64,000 nucleotides of DNA, from the NCBI GenBank assembly GCA_900540085.1, contig UQEU01000007.1, positions 28,750 to 92,749 on the forward strand, given 5' to 3'. Positions 51,944 to 60,298 of this stretch are shown here, in pieces (position 1 is the stretch's first letter; each line of letters opens with the position of its first letter). The DNA is from an uncultured Eubacteriales bacterium (GTDB lineage: Bacteria; Bacillota; Clostridia; Oscillospirales; Acutalibacteraceae). The translations under genes were made by a program, and so were the position numbers. Below the pieces are notes generated by a model, which did no database searches, was not told the DNA's origin, and saw only the letters and a list, made by a program, of their open reading frames with translations.

Positions 51944-54151
51944 TTATAACTGAATATTCAAATAAAAATTTTCTAAAAATGAAGATGTTTGCTTAATATC
52001 GTAGCCATGTTCTGATATTTCTTTCGTTCTGTCAACTCTTTCATATCCGTTTTTGTATTTTAAAACGGTTTCAGCCCAATATTTTGCATCATTTTCCAAA
52101 GAACACATATCTACTAAATCTGTAATTTTTATCTCTTGAGAAATCGTGTCCGATGCCACTATATGAATTGAATTCGCCTGTGCTTCCACCAGTGAAACAG
52201 GAAGTCCCTCATATATTGACGGCATTAAAAATACATCTGACGCACTTAAAATTTGGGGAATATCACTTCTGACACCTAAAAATTTTACGCAGTCTTTTAA
52301 ACCGAGTTTTTCGACTTTCTTCTCAATTTCATATTTTAATTCGCCATCGCCTGCAAGAAGTAAAACACTGTTTTGATTTTTCAAATGTATTTCCCTGAAA
52401 ATATCTATTAAAAAAGTATGATTTTTCTGCTGATGAAATCTTGCAATATTACATACAACAAACTTATCTTCAATTCCAAGAGTTTTTCTCAAATTTTCTC
52501 TGTCATCTTGAGAAAAAACAAACTGGCTGCTGTCAATACCGTTTTTAATGACTTTATAGTTTTCAAAGTTATCAACATTTTTGCCGAACATCCATCTTCC
52601 TGAATTTTCCGAACAGGCAAACATATAGTCAGAAATTCTTTTCAGCGGAAGTCTGTAAATATCTATTATTTTTTGTCTGAATGTTCTTTGCGACTGTGCT
52701 ATATGACTGTGCGATATTACATAGCATCCGTATTTTTTTGCAATCGGCAAAAATACTGACGCAGAACCCGTCATATGAGCATGTACAATATCATACTCAG
52801 AATGTTTTTTTAAAAATGTATCCCAATCTTTTTTATATTTAAAATGATTTAAAACATTGTACTGCTCAATTCTGTAAATTCTGCCACCGAGAGCCTTGAT
52901 TTCATCGTCATAATCACAATGATTTTGAGTATGCACCATAAAATCAAACATTATTTTTTGTCGGTCAATATTTCTGAAAATATTCATCGCCAAAGTTTCT
53001 GCCCCGCCTCTGTTCATTTTACCGAAAACAAGAAGAATTCGTTTAGGAAAATCGGGCGTTGGTTTGAAAACACCTGTTTTATAATATTCATACAATGATT
53101 TTGCTGGATTTTTAATATTCCAAGCACTGTTTTCAAAAAATACGGCACTGTCTTTTCTTTGAGCGTTTGCAATATCAATTGCCTTTTCTGCCCATTTTTC
53201 TGCACTTTCATCAAGCGACATAGAATAAACATTGTCTGTAATTTTAACTTCATCCGTAATTGTGTCCGACATTAAAACAGGCAAAGAACTCGCCTGTGCT
53301 TCTACTGCGGCAACGGGCAAACCCTCTTTAAATGAAGGAAAAACAAACAAATCGGAAGCACTTAAAATGCGATCTGTATCTTTTCTTTGCCCCAAGAAAA
53401 ACACGCTGTTTTCTATTTTCAAACTTTTGCAAAGTTTTAACAACTCGTCGTTTTTTTCTGCACCGACAAGCAATAGTTTTGCATTTTCTTTTTTTTCTTT
53501 AATCTTACTGAAAACTTCAAGCAAAAAAGGATGATTTTTTTGCGGAGGACTTACTCTTCCTATATGACAGACAACAAAACTGTCAGTTAAATTGTTTTCT
53601 TTTCTGAATTTGTTTCTTTTGTCTTCGCTGAATTTAAAATGTTCAAAATCAACAGCGTTATTTAAAACTTTAAAATTATTTTTGTGTTTATACCAAAACA
53701 AACCTGCTTCAGTTCCGCAGGCGAGTTTCAGAGAACACAATTTATTTATAGGAAGTGCAAGCATTTTATTTCTGAACTCGTTTTTAGGCGACAAAGAATA
53801 CCAAGTTGAGTGGCAATGACAAACTATCTTATCAATACCGCATTTTTTAGCATAAGGAGCGATAAAAACGGCAAAATGAGGAGCATGGATATGTACTGCC
53901 GTCCATTCGTCTTTATGATTTAAAAACAAATCTTTAATTTCTGATGAAAATATGCTTTTAACAGACGGCGGACTGATTTTAAACACCCTGCCTCCTAAAT
54001 TTTCAATATCTTCTTTTCTGTCCTTTTGTGTTTCCTGAAAATAAACAACATCAAAATAAACGCCCTTTGGCATAGCTTTGAAATAGTTTAAAATCACGCT
54101 CATAACACCGTTTGATATACCTATATCGGGTATCATATGCAAAATTCTCAT
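51944..54151 (-). CDS. tandem fusion of two GT4 glycosyltransferases
   Basis: A 735-residue protein made of two complete GT-B transferases in one frame. Copy 1 (about 1-360) starts MRILHMIPDIGISNGVMSVIL and has CHIGRVSPPQKNHPFLLEVF and FKEGLPVAAVEAQASSLPVL; copy 2 (about 370-735) starts RILLVFGKMNRGGAETLAMN and has CNIARFHQQKNHTFLIDIF and YEGLPVSLVEAQANSIHIV. Both keep the glutamate-containing EGLP-x3-VEAQ donor site, so both may be active. The copies resemble each other and the GT4 encoded next, which points to local duplication and fusion. GAGGCAGAT precedes the ATG. Two successive sugar additions by one polypeptide are plausible. Confidence 0.92.
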   Translation of the reverse strand: MRILHMIPDIGISNGVMSVILNYFKAMPKGVYFDVVYFQETQKDRKEDIENLGGRVFKISPPSVKSIFSSEIKDLFLNHKDEWTAVHIHAPHFAVFIAPYAKKCGIDKIVCHCHSTWYSLSPKNEFRNKMLALPINKLCSLKLACGTEAGLFWYKHKNNFKVLNNAVDFEHFKFSEDKRNKFRKENNLTDSFVVCHIGRVSPPQKNHPFLLEVFSKIKEKKENAKLLLVGAEKNDELLKLCKSLKIENSVFFLGQRKDTDRILSASDLFVFPSFKEGLPVAAVEAQASSLPVLMSDTITDEVKITDNVYSMSLDESAEKWAEKAIDIANAQRKDSAVFFENSAWNIKNPAKSLYEYYKTGVFKPTPDFPKRILLVFGKMNRGGAETLAMNIFRNIDRQKIMFDFMVHTQNHCDYDDEIKALGGRIYRIEQYNVLNHFKYKKDWDTFLKKHSEYDIVHAHMTGSASVFLPIAKKYGCYVISHSHIAQSQRTFRQKIIDIYRLPLKRISDYMFACSENSGRWMFGKNVDNFENYKVIKNGIDSSQFVFSQDDRENLRKTLGIEDKFVVCNIARFHQQKNHTFLIDIFREIHLKNQNSVLLLAGDGELKYEIEKKVEKLGLKDCVKFLGVRSDIPQILSASDVFLMPSIYEGLPVSLVEAQANSIHIVASDTISQEIKITDLVDMCSLENDAKYWAETVLKYKNGYERVDRTKEISEHGYDIKQTSSFLENFYLNIQL

Positions 54152-54158
54152 ATCTGCC

Positions 54159-55283
54159 TCACAAAATTCTTAAATACGAATACACATCCAAAATTTGACT
54201 TACAACATTTTCATTTGAATACTTTTCAGATTTTTTCAAACTGTTTTGCGAATATTTCTCATAAATATCTGTGTTGTTTTTAATCTTTAATATACACTTT
54301 GCCATACTTTCACAGTCATCTACGCTGACCAAACAACCGTTGACATCGTTTTCAACTAAATCTCTGTTACCTCTGACATTTGTTGCTACAACGGGATTGG
54401 CACACGCCATAGCCTCTATAATATTTACAGGCAAACCCTCTCTTTTACTTGAAGATACGGAAACATCACTTAAAGCGTCAAGTTTTTCAATATCTCTGCG
54501 ATAACCCATAAACAAAACATTTTTTTCAATTTCAAGTTCTTTAACTCGTTTTTTAAAATCTTCCAAAAGTTCTGTTTCTCCAGGTAAAAGCAACTTTACA
54601 TTTTTATCGGTTTTCAAAATAATTTTAAGAGTTTGAAAAAGCATCTCGTGATTTTTGCCTTTTGTTAAATTCGCAGGATAAATGAGAACAAAATCATCTT
54701 TTGAAATATCATACTGCTTTCTCAACAGTTTTTTTTCTTCATTGTCGGCTTTATGAAACTTATTCATATCTACGCCTACACCGTTTACAAGAAATGCTTT
54801 TTTCATTTTAAACTTACTTTTTGCCAAAGAAAAATCTTCTTCATTAATTGTAATAAGTACATCTGTATATTTTGAAAGATACTTTTCAATCGGATAAAAT
54901 ACTATTCTGTTAATTACAGGACAACCTTTATAAAAATGAAAGCCGTGTGCCGTATAAATGACTTTTACATCTGTATTCCTTGCAATCAATCTGCTCAAAA
55001 CACTTCCGACAGGAGTATTGCAATGTATTGCGTCATAATTATTTTCTTCAATAACCTTTTTTAATTGTCTGTATGCCTCTGCGTTTTTCAAACTGAACGG
55101 GCTTCTGTCAAAAGGTATTTCAAACACTTTGTCAATACATGACAAGTCAAGTCCGGGTTTTTGAGCGGAATTATCCTTAAAGGCGGCGTGAACTTCAACG
55201 CCCCTTTCTTTGAGTGATTTTATTGTAGGAATATGAAATTGTCCAATATGACTTCTGACGGTTGCTACAAACAAAACCTTCAT
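54159..55283 (-). CDS. glycosyltransferase family 4 (EpsD-like)
   Basis: A 374-residue GT-B enzyme with MKVLFVATVRSHIGQFHIPT, DAIHCNTPVGSVLSRLIAR, YTAHGFHFYKGCP near 112, LIYPANLTKGKNHEML and the donor-site SSSKREGLPVNIIEAMACANPV. The HGFHF(Y/F)KG stretch is common in GT4 proteins that act second, after the priming transferase, in exopolysaccharide loci. AGAGGT stands upstream of the ATG. Sugars are unknown. Confidence 0.92.
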   Translation of the reverse strand: MKVLFVATVRSHIGQFHIPTIKSLKERGVEVHAAFKDNSAQKPGLDLSCIDKVFEIPFDRSPFSLKNAEAYRQLKKVIEENNYDAIHCNTPVGSVLSRLIARNTDVKVIYTAHGFHFYKGCPVINRIVFYPIEKYLSKYTDVLITINEEDFSLAKSKFKMKKAFLVNGVGVDMNKFHKADNEEKKLLRKQYDISKDDFVLIYPANLTKGKNHEMLFQTLKIILKTDKNVKLLLPGETELLEDFKKRVKELEIEKNVLFMGYRRDIEKLDALSDVSVSSSKREGLPVNIIEAMACANPVVATNVRGNRDLVENDVNGCLVSVDDCESMAKCILKIKNNTDIYEKYSQNSLKKSEKYSNENVVSQILDVYSYLRIL

Positions 55284-55288
55284 TTAAT

Positions 55289-56200
55289 TTAAACCTCTTC
55301 TAAAAAACTCTTTAAATTTTCATACGCCAAAGCAAACAATCTGCTGTTGTTATTTTCCCCTACAAAAGAATTATGAGGAGTGACGATAACTTTTTTATTT
55401 TTCCAAAGTTCACTTGTTTCGGACAAAGGCTCGTTTTCAAAAACATCCAACACTGCACCTGCAATCAAGTTTTCATCAAGTGCATACAAAAGAGAATTTT
55501 CATCTACAACCGAACCTCTTGAAACATTTACAAATAGGCTTTCTTTTTTTACTTTATCAAAAAAATCCTTATTAAAAAAGTGCTTTGTGTCTTCACTCAA
55601 CGGCAATGTTGAAACTATAATATCGGAATTTTTTAAAACACTTTCAAAATCATCGTTTTTAAAAACATCGTCAAAATACTGCACTTTATTACCGCTTGTA
55701 TTTACGCCGAAAACTTTACAATCAAAAGCAGAAAACTTTTTTGCCGTTTCACAGGCAATACTTCCCGTACCGAATATCAAAACATTTTTTCCTGCGAGTT
55801 CAAAAACTGTTCTTTGCTTTTGCCAAATTGCTTTTTTTTGATTTTCATAATAAAAATGATAGTTTTTATAAAAACACAACACACACATCATAATATGTTC
55901 GGCAATCGGTTTACTGTAAACACCTCGTGCATTTTTCAAAACTATTCCCTTTTCAGCCAAAACTTTTGTATCAATTCTGTCAGTTCCTGCGCTGATAATT
56001 TGGACAAACTTGAGTTTTTTAAACTCTTCTATATTTTTATACGAAAACAAATTGTTGCAAACCAAGCAATCAACATCACTGACATCATAATTGGATGCTT
56101 GTCTTTCATCTTTTAAAAACTCAATATCAAATCCGAGATTTTCAAGTTTTTCTCTTTGATTTTCTGTAAATCCTGCAAAACCTGTCAACAATAATTTCAT
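55289..56200 (-). CDS. D-isomer-specific 2-hydroxyacid dehydrogenase family protein
   Basis: A 303-residue NAD-dependent dehydrogenase. It shows the nucleotide-binding NVLIFGTGSIACETAKKF (about 144-161), the catalytic arginine in NVSRGSVVDE, glutamate in DVFENEPL and histidine in VTPHNSF, so the catalytic set R-E-H is complete. Family members reduce 2-keto acids or oxidise D-2-hydroxyacids. It overlaps the aldolase gene by ATGA, which suggests that the two act in sequence. Inside a glycan operon it may make a 2-hydroxyacid used as a substituent; the substrate is unknown. Confidence 0.88.
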   Translation of the reverse strand: MKLLLTGFAGFTENQREKLENLGFDIEFLKDERQASNYDVSDVDCLVCNNLFSYKNIEEFKKLKFVQIISAGTDRIDTKVLAEKGIVLKNARGVYSKPIAEHIMMCVLCFYKNYHFYYENQKKAIWQKQRTVFELAGKNVLIFGTGSIACETAKKFSAFDCKVFGVNTSGNKVQYFDDVFKNDDFESVLKNSDIIVSTLPLSEDTKHFFNKDFFDKVKKESLFVNVSRGSVVDENSLLYALDENLIAGAVLDVFENEPLSETSELWKNKKVIVTPHNSFVGENNNSRLFALAYENLKSFLEEV

Positions 56201-57018
56201 TTTATACCACTAACTATCTTTTCAACTTTATTGCGCAATTCTTTTCTGTTATTTTCAAAGAAATCTGAATTCTGCACACAAATATACTTTTCATAATCAC
56301 GAAGTTTGGCAACCCCGTCATAAAAATCGCTTTCAAAATTTTCAAAATCCGTTACTTTGTTAAAATCACAAAAACTTCTTGAAAGAATTGAAACTTGAGA
56401 GCCGAGTCGATAATTTTCACTGACTATCAACTCGGCAGGCAAAATGCCCTCGCCTATTCTTCCGAAACCGCCTATTCCGAAACGAATGCCGTTTTTATTT
56501 AAACTTTTTGACAATTTTTCAACCGTTCCGTCAGCAAGCGGTTCAAACAAAAACTTTTGATTTAGACTGATATGCAAATCATTAAGACCGATATGAACCT
56601 CAAAATCGTTTGTAAAAGAAGCAAGTTTTTCAACACATTGAGCGGCCTCAACATTTTCTAAAAGCAAAGTCGTTTTAACTCTGTTGTCAACGATTTTAAA
56701 AAACTCATCTACTTCTTCAACGCTTTTCCACATAGGAAGCATTATCCTGTCCGCTCCTGCGGATATAACGGAATCTATTTCATTTTTACTGTTATCGTGC
56801 AAAGGATTTACTCTTACCAAGAGTTCACTGTCTGCTATGACTTTTCTTAAATTTTTCACATCTTCAACAGTATGATGATTTTTTACGGTATCCATATTGT
56901 GCTGACGCTTTTCTTTTCCGATATATTCCATATCTGCAAAAATTCTGTCAACTCCGCTTTTTTGAGCGACTTTTGCAACAAACGGATTGTTTGTAATATA
57001 CATTAAGGTTAAAGGCAT
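56197..57018 (-). CDS. HpcH/HpaI-family aldolase
   Basis: A 273-residue TIM-barrel protein of the HpcH/HpaI aldolase and citrate lyase-beta superfamily. By alignment with HpaI in memory, the arginine R69 (LLVRVNP), the metal-binding E121 (TTLLLENVEA) and D147 (IGLNDLHISLN) are kept, and FADMEYIG (about 27-34) corresponds to the active-site DxEH strand. Such enzymes use a divalent metal to split or join pyruvate-type enolates and aldehydes. It sits between the priming transferase, which it overlaps by one base, and the hydroxyacid dehydrogenase. Its product may be a 2-keto acid for a glycan side group; this is inference. Confidence 0.85.
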   Translation of the reverse strand: MPLTLMYITNNPFVAKVAQKSGVDRIFADMEYIGKEKRQHNMDTVKNHHTVEDVKNLRKVIADSELLVRVNPLHDNSKNEIDSVISAGADRIMLPMWKSVEEVDEFFKIVDNRVKTTLLLENVEAAQCVEKLASFTNDFEVHIGLNDLHISLNQKFLFEPLADGTVEKLSKSLNKNGIRFGIGGFGRIGEGILPAELIVSENYRLGSQVSILSRSFCDFNKVTDFENFESDFYDGVAKLRDYEKYICVQNSDFFENNRKELRNKVEKIVSGIK

Positions 57019-57653
57019 TATTTCAAACTGCTTTCTTTTTCATTTTCAAAATCTGTAACCGTTACTCCGATATTTTCATTGTCGGAATTTTTTAATACTT
57101 TAAAAAAAGTTATAAAAACTATTTTCAAATCAAGAAAGAATGAATAATTATCTACATAGTAAACATTCATTTTAATTCTTTCATTCCACTCGACTGCTTT
57201 TCTTCCGTGTATTTGCGCCCAACCCGTTATTCCCGGTCGAACTTCAAACATTCTTCTTTGGAAATCGGAATACTTTTCCAGACTCCAAGGATGATATGTA
57301 AGAGGAGGTCTCGGACCTACAAAACTCATATCGCCTTTTATTATATTTAAAAGTTGAGGCAATTCATCAATACTTGTTGCTCTTATAAACTTTCCGACTT
57401 TTGTAACTCTTGAGTCATCTGAGCCGCTGTAAACGCCGCTTCCCATACTTTCCGCTCCGACACACATTGAACGAAACTTATATATTTTAAAAACTTTTGC
57501 GTTTTTGCCGAGTCTTTCCTGAAGAAAAAAAACAGGGCCGTTTGATTCAAGTTTAATTGCGACAGATACTGCGATAAAAACGGGAGATAATAATACAATC
57601 ATAACCGATGCAATAAAAACATCTAAAAATCTTTTAAAAAACTTTTTGTACAT
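57018..57653 (-). CDS. priming sugar transferase (undecaprenyl-phosphate hexose-1-P transferase)
   Basis: A 211-residue monotopic phosphoglycosyl transferase: a single membrane segment (RFLDVFIASVMIVLLSPVF), then FFLQERLGKNAKVFKIYKFRSM, SIDELPQLLNIIKGDMSFVGPRPP and RPGITGWAQIHGRKAVEW. This is the small catalytic core of the WbaP/EpsL type that starts synthesis by moving a sugar phosphate onto undecaprenyl phosphate at the inner membrane face. It is the first gene of the operon, behind a consensus promoter. The sugar, often Gal, Glc or QuiNAc, is not readable. Confidence 0.94.
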   Translation of the reverse strand: MYKKFFKRFLDVFIASVMIVLLSPVFIAVSVAIKLESNGPVFFLQERLGKNAKVFKIYKFRSMCVGAESMGSGVYSGSDDSRVTKVGKFIRATSIDELPQLLNIIKGDMSFVGPRPPLTYHPWSLEKYSDFQRRMFEVRPGITGWAQIHGRKAVEWNERIKMNVYYVDNYSFFLDLKIVFITFFKVLKNSDNENIGVTVTDFENEKESSLK

Positions 57654-57716
57654 TTTAAATTTTTACCTTCTGAACAAAAATTAATAGTTTATTAAGAAAA
57701 CTTATATATAATATAG

Positions 57717-57745
57717 ATTATAATATATATAATTTATTTAGTCAA
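57717..57745 (-). promoter_or_regulatory. sigma-A promoter of the exopolysaccharide operon
   Basis: On the minus strand TTGACT (57745-57740), 17 bases, perfect TATAAT (57722-57717), 64 bases before the priming transferase start. A TATAAT on the opposite strand (57719-57724) overlaps it and could serve the vanZ-like gene, but it has no good -35 box. Confidence 0.7.
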
Positions 57746-57788
57746 TCATACAAACAAACAGTGAAATAAAAAATACAAAGGAGGTACT

Positions 57789-58634
57789 ATGAAAAAAGCA
57801 AAAAAAGATTTATTCTACAAAGTATTTTTCACTTTTTCAACTGTATTTTCCTTTATTTTTATATGTCATTCAGATAAGTTGGGCGGATTTTTTTCTTCTT
57901 ACAATAATGATACAGTGATAATGTTTTTAAAACTTCTTATTCCGATTGTTCTCTGTTCTTTATCGACAATGCTTTTACTTTTAAGCGAAAAAGACTGTTC
58001 GTTCATTTCAAAAACACTTCCATACTGTATTATTCTGACTACAATCATAATAATTACCGACACATATACTTTTAAACTTTACGGTTCGAATTTTATGTAC
58101 GAAACCATACACTCAATGTACTTTTTGGCAGGCGTTTTTTCCTGTATGATGACTGTCGTTGCCGTATATTTAAAAAAGGAAATAAGAGGATACGACGAAT
58201 TCTACAAAACACTCTGTATAAGTGTTACGCCCATATTCGTTTTTATATTTATAAAAGTTTTTATACGAAATCCGATAAATTTTGACTATTTTTCTGTAAA
58301 CACAAAACCATTTTTCAGAATAAATGAAATGCTCGACTATGTTTTTAACAACTTCAATGTCGGAATGGGGCAAACATATATACTTTTAGGTAATATTTTA
58401 TTTTTCATTCCTCTCGGATTTTTAATTCCGTTTTATCTAAAAAACAAAAAATCCGTATATCAACTTTTAACAGGTCTTGCGATACCTTTAATGATAGAAA
58501 TATATCAATTCATATTTAAATGCGGTGATGTTGATATTGACGATATTATACTGAACTATTTGGGATTTATTGCAGGATTTTCGCTTTGTAAAATGATTGA
58601 AAAAGCAGTTTTAAAAAGAAAAGCACGCAAATGA
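57789..58634 (+). CDS. VanZ-like family membrane protein
   Basis: A 281-residue membrane protein with about eight hydrophobic segments. The C-terminal half is the VanZ-like domain: MGQTYILLGNILFFIPLGFLIP, then LLTGLAIPLMIEIYQFIFKCGDVDIDDIILNYLGFIAG, noted here by its IEIYQ and DIDDIILN-LG landmarks. The N-terminal half adds four membrane segments. VanZ gives low-level teicoplanin resistance, but most members have no known function. AAAGGAGGT precedes the ATG. It diverges from the polysaccharide operon and may have a role in envelope or lipid carrier biology. Confidence 0.85.
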   Translation: MKKAKKDLFYKVFFTFSTVFSFIFICHSDKLGGFFSSYNNDTVIMFLKLLIPIVLCSLSTMLLLLSEKDCSFISKTLPYCIILTTIIIITDTYTFKLYGSNFMYETIHSMYFLAGVFSCMMTVVAVYLKKEIRGYDEFYKTLCISVTPIFVFIFIKVFIRNPINFDYFSVNTKPFFRINEMLDYVFNNFNVGMGQTYILLGNILFFIPLGFLIPFYLKNKKSVYQLLTGLAIPLMIEIYQFIFKCGDVDIDDIILNYLGFIAGFSLCKMIEKAVLKRKARK

Positions 58635-58680
58635 TACAGAAAACAGACTGTTGTTTTTCTGCCAAAAGCGTGCTTTTTTA
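58619..58680. terminator. bidirectional terminator with nested stem
   Basis: Outer 10-base stem 58619-58628 with 58668-58677, containing an inner stem near 58637-58661, followed by six T on the plus strand. The vanZ-like stop codon lies inside it. It separates the convergent VanZ-like and MFS genes. Confidence 0.78.
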
Positions 58681-58689
58681 TTTTAATTA

Positions 58690-59985
58690 TTATTTTGAAT
58701 TGTTTTTATGTTTTTTCACCATAAAAATTATTGGAATTATTGCAAACACACTGACTATTGCGGCTGCAATAAAAATATTAGGCGTCGGAACTTGCTTTGT
58801 AACACCCAAGTCGATATATGTCTGATTGCTGTCTTTAATAACATAAGCTCCGATATAAGGGCCTGTAACCATAGGTATTAAAACTGCAAAAATCATTTTA
58901 ATTCCCTGAAAATGACCGACTTTATCACGAGGTGTTTCATCTCTTATTATTCCGTTAACGGCTGAAGTGATGATTAAATTTGTGCCAAGCATAATGGTAC
59001 CGGTAACGGCAAGAAGCCAAGCATTCCTTGAAAAATAAACTGACACAAAACCTGCCACAAGAACAACCAAAGAAGGAATTAAAAACTTTTGTTTTCCATA
59101 CTTATCTATAAGTTTTCCGAAAAGGACACTTACAACACTCGAAACAATAAGAACTACACCCAAAATCAAAGCATAGTTATCTATTCCCAAGTATCTTTGA
59201 ATATATATGATAAGATACGGCATAAACACCTGATACGCTATTGAAAGAACACATAAAGCAGTGAGAGATATGTACAAGTCTTTATTTTTCTTTACGGTGG
59301 AAATTTTAAAACCGTAAACAATATTTTTTAAATAGTTTTGATTTGACGGCTTTAAATTTTCGTCGTCTTTAATCAAAAACAGACCGACAATACCTCCTAC
59401 AATTACAAGACCGCCTATAATGAGATAAAAAACTTTCCAATTTCCCTGTTGAGTTAATCCGTCAAGACCGCCGAAAATGATGAGCATTGCAAGCAACGGC
59501 ATTATCGACAATACGGTTTCAGTCTTTCCTCTGTTGCTGACGCTTGTAACATCCGTAACCCAAGCATTGAAAGCTGCATCGTTTGCAGTTGAGCCGAAAA
59601 ATGTCATTATGCAGTCCATAATTATTACTATTATAGCAGTTGCAGAAACGGCATTTGCAGTATGAAAAATCTTTTCCGTCTGAGATGTTGAAATAAAAGC
59701 AAAAGAAGCCGTAACTACACCCCAAATTATATACCCGTAAACAATAAAATGTTTTCTTTTTCCTATTTTATCGGAAAAAGCACCCATCAAAAGAGTTGTC
59801 AAAGTTGCAGTCACTGCACTTGCGGCAACCATATCTGCAATATATTTTGGGTCGTCGGAAATCGTGTTATACAAAAACACATTAAAATACATATTTTCAA
59901 CAACCCATGCAAGTTGACCGAACAAACCGAATATGATTAAAGCAGACCATACTCTCTTTGATATTTTAGTTTTTGAATTACTCAC
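58690..59985 (-). CDS. MFS transporter (12 membrane segments)
   Basis: A 431-residue protein with about 12 hydrophobic segments. Loop 2-3 has the major facilitator motif GAFSDKIGKRKHF, repeated weakly as GKLIDKYGKQKFL in the second half. The N-terminus (WSALIIFGLFGQLAWVVENMYF) recalls transporters of the sugar/proton SLC45-like group, and the neighbouring GPH-GH2 pair suggests carbohydrate use, but no substrate residue is recognisable. TGGGGGC stands before the ATG. It is divergent from the GPH symporter gene. Confidence 0.85.
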   Translation of the reverse strand: MSNSKTKISKRVWSALIIFGLFGQLAWVVENMYFNVFLYNTISDDPKYIADMVAASAVTATLTTLLMGAFSDKIGKRKHFIVYGYIIWGVVTASFAFISTSQTEKIFHTANAVSATAIIVIIMDCIMTFFGSTANDAAFNAWVTDVTSVSNRGKTETVLSIMPLLAMLIIFGGLDGLTQQGNWKVFYLIIGGLVIVGGIVGLFLIKDDENLKPSNQNYLKNIVYGFKISTVKKNKDLYISLTALCVLSIAYQVFMPYLIIYIQRYLGIDNYALILGVVLIVSSVVSVLFGKLIDKYGKQKFLIPSLVVLVAGFVSVYFSRNAWLLAVTGTIMLGTNLIITSAVNGIIRDETPRDKVGHFQGIKMIFAVLIPMVTGPYIGAYVIKDSNQTYIDLGVTKQVPTPNIFIAAAIVSVFAIIPIIFMVKKHKNNSK

Positions 59986-60298
59986 ATTAAAGCCCCCAAT
60001 TAAAAAATTTAAACACTATTTCAAAAAATATGTTATCACAAAAGCATAAAAAAAACAATACAAACTCCATATTTTAAAACAAAAAAATTTTACATAAATA
60101 CAAATTTAAAGCGAATAATTCTAATTGAAAAATAAATGATGAAAAAGGAATTTTTTTTAATAAATATATTTTTGTAAAAAATTATAAAAAACTAAAAATA
60201 TCTTAACACTTTTATATTTTGCACATATTTTTATTGAAAATGGTGCATTTTTATGTATAATAGTAATAAAGAATATAATATTATTGGGGGAATTGACA
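59986..60298. other. 313-bp divergent intergenic region
   Basis: Extremely AT-rich DNA between the MFS gene (minus) and the GPH symporter gene (plus). It holds a good plus promoter (60234-60261). For the minus side AAACAA-17-ATGTTA on the plus strand (60030-60058; read TTGTTT and TAACAT) is a weak promoter candidate. TGCAC at 60220-60224 and GTGCA at 60243-60247 form an inverted repeat around the plus -35 box. No RNA gene or small protein was recognised. Confidence 0.5.
60234..60261 (+). promoter_or_regulatory. sigma-A promoter of the GPH-GH2 operon
   Basis: TTGAAA (60234-60239), 16 bases, perfect TATAAT (60256-60261), 37 bases before the ATG. The inverted repeat TGCAC-N18-GTGCA (60220-60247) straddles the -35 box and could be an operator. 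Confidence 0.7.
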
